Shown: in pieces, positions 35,029 through 42,808 of the stretch
Position numbering within the stretch: position 1 is the first letter of the stretch
Layout: every line of letters begins with the position of its first letter
DNA from: an uncultured Aquimarina sp.
Lineage (GTDB): Bacteria; Bacteroidota; Bacteroidia; Flavobacteriales; Flavobacteriaceae
DNA: 64,000 nucleotides
Direction of reading: 5' to 3'
Assembly: GCA_947496555.1 (NCBI GenBank)
Contig: CANMDH010000003.1
Coordinates: 152,538 to 216,537, forward strand
The notes under the pieces: generated by a model
Seen by the model: the letters and a program-made list of their open reading frames with translations, nothing else
Databases searched by the model: none
Told to the model about the DNA's origin: nothing
Translations under genes and position numbers: made by a program

Positions 35029-38000
35029 ATGCAGGATAAGCTAGCACGCATTTTGTTCTCTACACGATTAATGGCAGTTTTATTTATTGTTTTTGCAGCT
35101 TCAATGGCGATTGGCACGTTCTTAGAAGATGCGTATGGTACAACAGCAGCCAGAATTTGGATTTATAATACCTGGTGGTTTGAAGCTATCATGGTATTTT
35201 TTGCCATTAATTTTTGTGGAAACATTGTTAGATATAAACTTTATAAAAAAGAAAAATGGGCAACCTTATTGCTGCACTTATCTTTTATTTTGATTATCGT
35301 GGGCGCTTTTGTTACTCGATATATAAGTTATGAAGGTGTTATGCCAATTAGAGAAGGCGAAACAACCTCTAAATTTCTTTCAGAAAAAACGTATCTGACC
35401 ATTTTCCTGGATGGTGAAATTAATGGAGAACCAAGGAGAAGAATAATTTCGGAAGCATTTGAACTTGCTGAAGCTGCTAATAATGATTTTACCATTAATA
35501 CAGACTATAATAAGCAACCCGTTACCATCGAATATAAAAATTTCATTCAAGGAGCCGAGATGGGATTGGTAGCATCTGAAAATGGTGATCGTTATCTAAA
35601 AATTGTAGAAGCTGGTGATGGTGATCGTCATGATCATTTCCTTAAAGAAGGTGAAATTTCAAATATTCATAATGTTTTAATAGCTTTTAATCAGCAGACT
35701 CAAGGAGCTATAAATATTACTTACCAGAATGATGAGTATTTTATTCAATCTCCCTTTGATGGTTCTTTTATGCGGATGGCAGATCAATTTCAGGGATTGG
35801 TCTTCAAGGATAGTATCCAACCGCTGATGCTTAGATCCTTATATCAAACTGCTGGAATGCAATTTGTTATTCCAGAACCAGTAATTAAGGGAAAATACGA
35901 CGTAGTTCCGATAGAAGTAAAGGATAAAGGACAACAGGATGCTTTAATTTTTAATGTTTCAACCAAAGGGGAAACCAAAGAAATTAAGTTGCTGGGAGGT
36001 AAAGGATATCTTAATGATATGACCAAAGTATCTTTAGGTGGGCTCGATATGTATTTTCAATATGGTTCAAAACAAATGGAGCTGCCTTTTGCATTGAAAC
36101 TTAATGACTTTATTGCCGAAAAATATCCTGGAACCGAGAATGTGTATAAATCTTTTAAGAGTAAAGTAGATATTGTTGAAGGCGACAATTCTCGACCGTA
36201 TGATATTTATATGAATCATGTTTTGGATCATAAAGGATACCGATTTTTTCAAGCTTCTTTTGATCCCGATGAAAAAGGAACTGTATTGTCTGTAAATCAT
36301 GATCGATGGGGCACATGGATCACGTATACTGGTTATATGCTATTGTATCTAGGTTTGATGTTGATTTTGTTTACAAAAGGTTCAAGGTTTAAAGATCTAG
36401 AAAAAATGCTTAGTAAAGTGAAATCAAAAAAGAATTCCTTGACCGTGCTTTTAACTCTTTTTGTATCAACATTTTCGTTTGGGCAAGATATACCTGGTCA
36501 TCAAGATCATTTGCAAACATTACCGACCAAAGCCCAGCTAGATTCTGTGATCAAGGCGAATATGGTAAGTAAGGAACACGCCGCTAAATTTGGAAGCATT
36601 GTAATCCAGGATGAACGTGGGCGAATGAAACCCGTAAACACATTTTCTTCAGAATTACTACGTAAACTTAGCAAAAAGGATACCTATGAAGGTTTAAATG
36701 CCGATCAGGTGTTTGTTTCTATGGTAGAAAATCCATTTGTTTGGTATAGCGTTCCAATTATAGAAATACAAAGGGAAAATGATAGTATTCGTAAAATATT
36801 AGGGGTTCCAAAAACCGAAAGAAGAGTATCTCTGATCGATCTTGTAGAACCAGATGGATCCTATAAATTGACACCATATCTTGAAAGAGCAAGTAGTACC
36901 AATACACCAAGTAGCTTCGAGAAGGATTTTCTAAAAACACATGAGAAGTTTTATTTGCTTAATCAGGCGCTGGGTGGTGGAATTTTAAGAGTATTCCCTG
37001 TTCCTGGTGATGAGGGAAACAAATGGGTCTCTGTTCCCGAGTTAAATGAATTTAAGTTTACCGGAATGGATTCTGTGTATACGAGACAGATTATTCCAAT
37101 TTACAGACAATCTCTTCAGGAAGCCAGGAGAACTGGAGATTATAGCAAACCGGATCAATATGTTGAAAGTATAAAAAGTTTTCAAAGAAAATTTGGTAAC
37201 GAAATCTTACCAACCGACAAAAAAATAAAGGCAGAAATCGCTTTAAACAAGTATGATATCTTTAGAACTTTATATAGATATTATGGATTAGTTGGGTTGT
37301 TTTTGATGATTTTTGTGATTGTTCGGATTTTTAAAGAGTCTAAAATTATTAAAGGTATAGTAAATAGTACTATTGGACTTGTAATCCTACTATTTATAGC
37401 ACACACGGCTGGTTTAATAATACGTTGGTATGTTTCTGGGCATGCTCCCTGGAGTGATGCTTATGAGTCTATGATTTATGTGGCCTGGATGACACTGGCA
37501 ATAGGGTTGGCCTTTGGAAAACGAAGTAATCTTACGATAGCTGCTACTACATTTGTGGCAGCAATTATCTTGTTTTTTGCACACGAAAACTGGACGGACC
37601 CTGCAATTGCTAATCTACAACCAGTACTAGATTCCTATTGGGTTTTGATACATGTTTCGATCATTGTAGGTAGTTATGGACCATTCTTTGTAGGGGCAAT
37701 TCTAGGAATTCTTTCTTTGTTGTTAATGATTCTTACTACAGAATCTAACAAGAAAAAAATGGACCTGAATATCAAAGAAATTACTATTATAAATGAAATG
37801 GCTCTTACTATTGGATTGGTGATGCTTGCCATTGGTAACTTTTTGGGAGGCATGTGGGCCAACGAAAGTTGGGGTCGCTATTGGGGTTGGGATCCCAAAG
37901 AAACGTGGGCTCTTGTTAGTATAATGGTATATGCCTTTGTGATTCACATGCGTTTGGTACCTGGTTTACGTGGTAGATGGTGGTTCAATTTGGCTTCGGT

Positions 38001-38199
38001 AATTGCTATTTACAGTGTTTTGATGACCTATTTTGGAGTAAACTTCTATCTAAAAGGGTTACACTCCTATGCAAGTGGAGATAAAGTAATAACTCCAAAT
38101 TCTATTTATTATTCAATTGTATTTTTAATTGTTTTAGGAGGTATTTCCTATTGGAGAAACCAAGTTCACTATAAGAAAAAGAAGGAACCGGTTTCCTAG
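35029..38199 (+). CDS. ccsBA: CcsBA: fused ResB-CcsA cytochrome c synthase
   Basis: A 1056-residue system II cytochrome c biogenesis protein. The N-terminal ResB-like part (1-460) has helices at about 12-32, 45-65 and 78-98, then a large periplasmic domain. The C-terminal CcsA part (about 745-1050) has many helices and the WWD heme-handling motif WGRYWGWDPKETWALVS. Conserved haem-ligand His residues are in IRWYVSGHAPWSDAYES and FAHENW. It exports haem and attaches it to apocytochrome CxxCH motifs in the periplasm. The ATG at 35029 (MQDKLARILFSTR) is chosen over a TTG lying in the promoter. Confidence 0.95.
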   Translation: MQDKLARILFSTRLMAVLFIVFAASMAIGTFLEDAYGTTAARIWIYNTWWFEAIMVFFAINFCGNIVRYKLYKKEKWATLLLHLSFILIIVGAFVTRYISYEGVMPIREGETTSKFLSEKTYLTIFLDGEINGEPRRRIISEAFELAEAANNDFTINTDYNKQPVTIEYKNFIQGAEMGLVASENGDRYLKIVEAGDGDRHDHFLKEGEISNIHNVLIAFNQQTQGAINITYQNDEYFIQSPFDGSFMRMADQFQGLVFKDSIQPLMLRSLYQTAGMQFVIPEPVIKGKYDVVPIEVKDKGQQDALIFNVSTKGETKEIKLLGGKGYLNDMTKVSLGGLDMYFQYGSKQMELPFALKLNDFIAEKYPGTENVYKSFKSKVDIVEGDNSRPYDIYMNHVLDHKGYRFFQASFDPDEKGTVLSVNHDRWGTWITYTGYMLLYLGLMLILFTKGSRFKDLEKMLSKVKSKKNSLTVLLTLFVSTFSFGQDIPGHQDHLQTLPTKAQLDSVIKANMVSKEHAAKFGSIVIQDERGRMKPVNTFSSELLRKLSKKDTYEGLNADQVFVSMVENPFVWYSVPIIEIQRENDSIRKILGVPKTERRVSLIDLVEPDGSYKLTPYLERASSTNTPSSFEKDFLKTHEKFYLLNQALGGGILRVFPVPGDEGNKWVSVPELNEFKFTGMDSVYTRQIIPIYRQSLQEARRTGDYSKPDQYVESIKSFQRKFGNEILPTDKKIKAEIALNKYDIFRTLYRYYGLVGLFLMIFVIVRIFKESKIIKGIVNSTIGLVILLFIAHTAGLIIRWYVSGHAPWSDAYESMIYVAWMTLAIGLAFGKRSNLTIAATTFVAAIILFFAHENWTDPAIANLQPVLDSYWVLIHVSIIVGSYGPFFVGAILGILSLLLMILTTESNKKKMDLNIKEITIINEMALTIGLVMLAIGNFLGGMWANESWGRYWGWDPKETWALVSIMVYAFVIHMRLVPGLRGRWWFNLASVIAIYSVLMTYFGVNFYLKGLHSYASGDKVITPNSIYYSIVFLIVLGGISYWRNQVHYKKKKEPVS

Positions 38200-38416
38200 G
38201 GTAAGAGTAGGGTTAAAATAGACGATGTGCTTATATAAAAGTATAAATGGGTTCTATTTATTTAATCAAAAGGAACAAAGAAAACAGGATTGTTACCAAA
38301 AGCAGATATTTTTATTAATAATACGCACTACTTTATACTTAAGATGTTGCATTGATCTTTTATTTTGTAGCCCCTAAATTTTTGCCCCCCTCTAATTATT
38401 ACACTTTTTTTTCAGA

Positions 38417-38965
38417 TCATAAAGATACTATTGTAGTGATTTTAAGAGACGGATTAATTTGCGAAATTATTGTGATACTCTTATTATTTTCTTGAATAAC
38501 CTTAGTTTCTGGGATTTCTGTAACTCCAATTTCTTTTTTAAGCTGCATTAACTGCTTTTTTCGGTCATCATGCCGTTGAATAATTTCTTCTTCATCCTTA
38601 CTTGTTGAACCCAGGTAAACTGACAATGGTCTTGGCTTAAAATCGATAAGCCAGCTAATTAATTCGAGGTTTGCCGGTGTTGTTGATTTTGTTTCCCCTG
38701 TCAAAAAATTTACAACCGGTTTAAACTTGTCTCCCTTTACACGTTCGATTGCATACATTTTGTTTTCTCCCTCTTTGAATTTAAAAAAACGATTCAAAAT
38801 ACGTTCGTCGTATTTTTCTTTTCGTCGGTCGATTAACCATAAGCAGGCTTCTTTAATTTGTTTTCGGGTAGGTTCAAGGAGATAACTGCTCATTTCTCCT
38901 CCCTTTTCATTTCTGTACTTCTCTAGAATTTCATTCATGTAAGTAATACTTGTTTTGCATCCCAT
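38417..38965 (-). CDS. Unrecognised protein, charged and helical
   Basis: A 182-residue protein I cannot assign. It has no signal peptide or membrane helix. The N-terminal half is rich in Lys/Glu (IKEACLWLIDRRKEKYDERIL). The middle has PANLELISWLIDFKPRPLSVYLG, and the end a short beta-rich tail. A second ATG at 38938 (MNEILEKYRNEKGG) may be the true start. It is alone, convergent with ccsBA across 217 bases that contain C-runs (GCCCC near 38371, GCCCCCC near 38385) but no clear terminator. Confidence 0.55.
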   Translation of the reverse strand: MGCKTSITYMNEILEKYRNEKGGEMSSYLLEPTRKQIKEACLWLIDRRKEKYDERILNRFFKFKEGENKMYAIERVKGDKFKPVVNFLTGETKSTTPANLELISWLIDFKPRPLSVYLGSTSKDEEEIIQRHDDRKKQLMQLKKEIGVTEIPETKVIQENNKSITIISQINPSLKITTIVSL

Positions 38966-39305
38966 AGCTTTTAGAATTTTTGGAATCTTAAAGCTTTCTG
39001 CGGAATCTTTGGAATCTTTGGAATCGATTGTCGGGTAACTTCAAAAGTCTCTATAAATTCACACAGTAACTAGTTCCGGTTTATACATTGCTAACATAGT
39101 AAATGTATCAGCCAAGTTTTTACGGAAATCCGTAAACGAGTAGTTAAAGGCCATCGGAAAGTAGCCAGAAATTACTCAAATCGGATTTTCACTTTCCAAA
39201 AAATCAAGGAGTACTCCCTTTTAAGTAACGGTTACTGGTATCAAAATTTCCTGAAAAATCTTCGGGCAGTAATCGCTTTGTCAAATTTCAAAAAAAGTAA
39301 AGATT
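38966..39305. other. Intergenic region with a TTTACGGA palindrome
   Basis: 340 bases without a gene. TTTACGGA-AA-TCCGTAAA at 39119-39136 is a perfect 8-base inverted repeat. A related repeat, TTTACGG-TTTC-CCGTAAA, lies at 42469-42486 on the far side of the kinase/regulator pair. A short GGAATCTTT direct repeat lies at 39002-39024. The region probably holds the promoter of the small lipoprotein gene and perhaps an operator. Confidence 0.5.
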
Positions 39306-39473
39306 ATGAAAACTATATTTTATATACTGATAGCCCTTTTTATGACCACAAGTTTTACTGCTTGTACAGCCGATAGTGTTGCTGATAATGTTGATGTTTC
39401 AACAGAGGAAGTTGCAACTAATGGGCAAGATGGAACTGTAGATCCGGATGAAGATGTAGGAGGAGGTAATTAA
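39306..39473 (+). CDS. Very small lipoprotein (55 residues)
   Basis: The ATG-started frame encodes KTIFYILIALFMTTSFTAC, a lipoprotein signal with lipobox FTAC, followed by about 36 acidic residues rich in Asp, Val and Gly (ending EDVGGGN). It lies 94 bases before the TPR kinase gene on the same strand and is followed by a 13-bp hairpin. The clear lipobox supports it as real despite its size. It may be a periplasmic ligand or reporter for the neighbouring kinase; that is speculation. No family recognised. Confidence 0.6.
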   Translation: MKTIFYILIALFMTTSFTACTADSVADNVDVSTEEVATNGQDGTVDPDEDVGGGN

Positions 39474-39504
39474 TTTATGAAAATTAAAGATTATTTCTTT
39501 ATTG

Positions 39505-39551
39505 AATTTGGTCTATGTGTGAATTATTATTAAGCATAGACCAAATTTAAT
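39505..39551 (+). terminator. Long hairpin after the small lipoprotein gene
   Basis: AATTTGGTCTATG (39505-39517) and CATAGACCAAATT (39535-39547) are a perfect 13-base inverted repeat with a 17-base AT-rich loop, followed by TAATTT. It is likely a terminator or mRNA-end stabiliser, though the U-run is weak. Confidence 0.55.
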
Positions 39552-39567
39552 TTAGTAATTTTGGGAA

Positions 39568-41547
39568 ATGAAACTTTGGCGCGTCTTTCCCCCCTTATCT
39601 ATTAGTATAGGGATTATAATTTGTTGTATAAACATTTCGGTGGTTTTTAGCCAAACCGAAAATACCAAAATTCCCTCTCAAAAAGAATTAGATAGTGTTT
39701 TTAAGTATTACGAATTAAGCAATAATAACTCTTTATCATTGCCAAAAAGATCCAGGTTTACATCCTCTTTTTTGAATGCTGCATTCTTATATAAACAGGA
39801 CTCTCTTATTTATAAAGGGTTAATGCAGAAAACCTGGTTACTAGGAAAAACTAAACAATATGACAGTGCCATTATTTACTCTCACAAATTATATGATTTA
39901 GCAATACAGAATAGAGACACTTTTTATATCAAAAGTGCATTACTAAAGCTAGGAATTTATCATAAAAAAAATGAAGAATTTGCTGAGGCATTCCAATACT
40001 ATAACGAAATTTTTAAAATTTCTAGAGAACTGAAAGATACCATAAGAGCAGGAAGAAGCCTGCTAAATATGGCGAATATGCAAACTATGCTTGGAGATTA
40101 TTCAGGAAGTAAAACAACAGCAATAGATGGTCTTAAATATGTTGAAAGTACTACTGATTTAATTAGCCTTTCTGGTTTGTATCATATTATTTCGGTGGCA
40201 AACAGAAAACAGAATAACTATAAGGAAGCGTTTAAATATAATTCTCTGGCTTTAGCTTTAGGGAAAGATAGTATATCAATTAATTCTATCGGTATAAATA
40301 ACGTATTAAAATTTGAAAACACAAAAGCCCTTATACTTGCCGACACAACAAATTATAATCAAGCTTTATCCATTCTTTCTGAATTAGAAGAGAATCCCAC
40401 TGTTCGAAATAATAAAAAAGAATACGCCCGAGTAATTGCTAATCTTGGATATGTTCAATGGCTACAAAATAAAGATAATGAGATTTCGGAAAAATTATTT
40501 CTTAAGGCCAAGAAGATTAGAAGCAGTATTGAGGATGTAGATGGTTTATTTGCTAGCAATATTTACCTAACTAATTATCATTTTAAAAAAAATAAAGTAA
40601 AAGCTCTAGAATATGCAAATACAGCTTATCAAAATGCTTTAGAATTAAAAAGTCTAACATCGATTATTGAAGCTTTGGGATTTGTGTTAGAGTTAAAAGA
40701 TAATACTAGACAGGAAGCAAAAGTATTTAATGAAACCTATCTTAAACTAAAAGAGATTAATCAAAGCAATCGCGAGATCTATGCAGTCACCAAATACGAA
40801 AATGAAAATCTTACCAATGAAAACCTTAAACTCGAAGCCGATAATGCCAAACTTGAGGTAGAAAAAACTAAAGAAGAACGAGAAAATATCATCTATCTTT
40901 TAGGAACCTTTATTTTAATCCTGACAGGCGGTTTTGTGTTTTATCTCCTACAACAAAAACATAAACGAGAACGTATTCGAGATGTTTTTAATGCAGAAAC
41001 ACGTATCTCTAAAAAACTACACGATGAGCTAGCCAACGATGTGTATCATGTAATGACACAGATACAAAATGACCATAATGATCAGGAAGTGTTGGATAAA
41101 CTCGAGAATATTTATAGCCGCACCCGGGATTTTTCTAGAGAAAACAGTAGTTTCAAATTGGGCAAAAGTTATACACAAGAACTTAGTGGGATGCTAAGTA
41201 GTTATGGATCTGATCAAACTAAGATCATTATTAAAGATATCGACGACATAAATTGGACTTCGATCACCCCCGAAAAAAAGATCATTATTCATCGAATTAT
41301 ACAAGAATTAATGGTGAATATGAAAAAACACAGCCAGGCAACTTTGGTTGCGGTAACCTTTAAAAAAGCCAATAAAGCGGTAGAGATCAGCTATGCCGAT
41401 AATGGTATTGGGGTCTCTAAAAATGACATAATTTATAGCAGTGGACTCCAGAATGCGGAAAACCGTATAAAAACTATTGGAGGATCATTTATCTTTGACT
41501 CTGAAGAAGGAAAAGGCTTTAAAGCCAGGATGCATTTTCCAAATTAA
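39568..41547 (+). CDS. TPR sensor histidine kinase (HisKA_3/NarX-like)
   Basis: A 659-residue kinase. A signal sequence (1-29) leads to TPR-like periplasmic helices (about 35-400), a coiled coil (NENLKLEADNAKLEVEKTK), and one membrane helix (about 440-460). The DHp has His485 in SKKLHDELANDV. The ATPase domain has QELMVNMKKHSQA, ADNGIGV and GLQNAENRI. It probably phosphorylates the response regulator encoded 16 bases downstream. The N-terminal TPR may bind a peptide or partner in the periplasm. The upstream region carries an inverted repeat TTTACGGA that may be bound by the paired regulator. Confidence 0.92.
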   Translation: MKLWRVFPPLSISIGIIICCINISVVFSQTENTKIPSQKELDSVFKYYELSNNNSLSLPKRSRFTSSFLNAAFLYKQDSLIYKGLMQKTWLLGKTKQYDSAIIYSHKLYDLAIQNRDTFYIKSALLKLGIYHKKNEEFAEAFQYYNEIFKISRELKDTIRAGRSLLNMANMQTMLGDYSGSKTTAIDGLKYVESTTDLISLSGLYHIISVANRKQNNYKEAFKYNSLALALGKDSISINSIGINNVLKFENTKALILADTTNYNQALSILSELEENPTVRNNKKEYARVIANLGYVQWLQNKDNEISEKLFLKAKKIRSSIEDVDGLFASNIYLTNYHFKKNKVKALEYANTAYQNALELKSLTSIIEALGFVLELKDNTRQEAKVFNETYLKLKEINQSNREIYAVTKYENENLTNENLKLEADNAKLEVEKTKEERENIIYLLGTFILILTGGFVFYLLQQKHKRERIRDVFNAETRISKKLHDELANDVYHVMTQIQNDHNDQEVLDKLENIYSRTRDFSRENSSFKLGKSYTQELSGMLSSYGSDQTKIIIKDIDDINWTSITPEKKIIIHRIIQELMVNMKKHSQATLVAVTFKKANKAVEISYADNGIGVSKNDIIYSSGLQNAENRIKTIGGSFIFDSEEGKGFKARMHFPN

Positions 41548-41563
41548 TTAAAAGAGTGAGCTT

Positions 41564-42232
41564 ATGTTCAAGAAAGTTTTAGTTGCAGAGGACCTGGGGA
41601 GTATTAATCATGGAATTTCTAATATTTTACATGAGAGAACCGGGATCAAAGAAATTAAACAGGCGCAGTATTGCGATGATGCCTACTTAAAATTTAGAAG
41701 AGCCCGCAGGGATCGTAATCCTTTTGATTTATTGATTACAGATCTTTCATTTAAAGATAGCCATCGTGAACGAGATATTGTCTCGGGAGTACAACTCATC
41801 GAAGCAATACGTACAATACAACCTGAGATTAAAGTAATTATATATTCTATGGAGGACAGGCCGGCAAAGGTGAAATCCTTTTTCGATGAGTTATGTATCG
41901 ATGGATATGTATGCAAGGGGCGATACGGTCTTAATGAATTGGTACAGTCAGTGAACGAAGTGTATAATGGTAGTAGTTTTATTTCTCCATTACTATCTAG
42001 CGCCATGAATAAAAACAATATTTTTGAGCTTAGAGACTATGACCTTTTGCTACTTAAACATTTGTCTGATGGGCTTACCCAAGAGGAAATAGGGGCATAT
42101 TTTAAGAAAAATCATATTTCACCCAATAGTATAAGTTCCATAGAAAAAAGATTGAATAAGCTGAAGTATAACTTCAAAGCTAAAAATGCGATTCATTTAA
42201 TTGCTATGACCAAAGACCTTGGTTTGCTATAA
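41564..42232 (+). CDS. Response regulator, NarL-like layout with divergent HTH
   Basis: A 222-residue protein. The receiver domain has acidic residues at VAEDLG, phosphoacceptor Asp60 in LLITDLS, and a Ser in IIYSMED. The C-terminal domain (about 150-222) has an HTH (LLLLKHLSDGLTQEEIGAYFKKN, SPNSISSIEKRLNKLK) that is LuxR-like in position but lacks the usual spacing. It is the partner of the TPR kinase by adjacency. Candidate targets are the TTTACGG palindromes on either side of the gene pair; this is inferred only from position. Confidence 0.88.
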   Translation: MFKKVLVAEDLGSINHGISNILHERTGIKEIKQAQYCDDAYLKFRRARRDRNPFDLLITDLSFKDSHRERDIVSGVQLIEAIRTIQPEIKVIIYSMEDRPAKVKSFFDELCIDGYVCKGRYGLNELVQSVNEVYNGSSFISPLLSSAMNKNNIFELRDYDLLLLKHLSDGLTQEEIGAYFKKNHISPNSISSIEKRLNKLKYNFKAKNAIHLIAMTKDLGLL

Positions 42233-42808
42233 AAGTGGAACAAAAAACAACCCCGCAATTGTAAAACTTTGGCGAGCCAACAAAAGCAGGGTCTGAATAA
42301 CAATTGATTTATAAATCAACCATTAAATCGAATGTTTTTCAAGCTAATAACTCAAAAAGACAAGGTTTGTTTTTTTTGGTTATTTAGTTGTAAATCTAAA
42401 TAATAAATCGTTTAGGAAAGAATTTCCTTACTTTTATAACCCACAATATAATAATAAGCTTTTAAATATTTACGGTTTCCCGTAAAAAAATGTTAATTTC
42501 CTACAAAAAGAATTGGAATGCTAATCGCATATCCTCATTAACTAGGTATACAACAAAGTAATTTTTCCTATTTCTTAAGATCAATTTTACCAGGATTTCT
42601 TTCTTAAAAACAAGACTTTTAAAAGGATAATTTGCTTGTTTTTACCTCTTCTCAAATAGGCTTGCAATTTGTTTTCCAAAAAAATATCACTTTTGATTAT
42701 TTCATTTCAAATTTTTATAAAACATCAATTTTTAGATAGATTTTATCAATATTTAAGTTGAATTAATAATTTGTATTATTGTATATAGTAATATATTTCT
42801 TTTCGTAA
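42233..42808. other. Long intergenic region before the glucan regulator, with palindromes
   Basis: 576 bases without a gene. Features seen: a 16-base perfect palindrome TTGATTTATAAATCAA (42304-42319); TTTACGG-TTTC-CCGTAAA (42469-42486); and the 18-base element at 42490-42507 whose reverse complement resembles 19402-19419. The AT-rich stretch 42700-42808 probably holds the regulator promoter; no exact TAnnTTTG box was found. Confidence 0.5.
42469..42507 (-). promoter_or_regulatory. TTTACGG palindrome plus shared 18-base element
   Basis: The palindrome at 42469-42486 is followed by ATGTTAATTTCCTACAAA (42490-42507). Its reverse complement matches 19402-19419 at 16 of 18 bases. In both places ACGG/CCGTAA elements stand next to it. 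This combination suggests a common regulator of two signalling loci. Confidence 0.4.

Noticed and set aside
39002-39024. GGAATCTTT short tandem repeat
   Set aside because: About two and a half copies only; no sign of a role beyond simple-sequence expansion.
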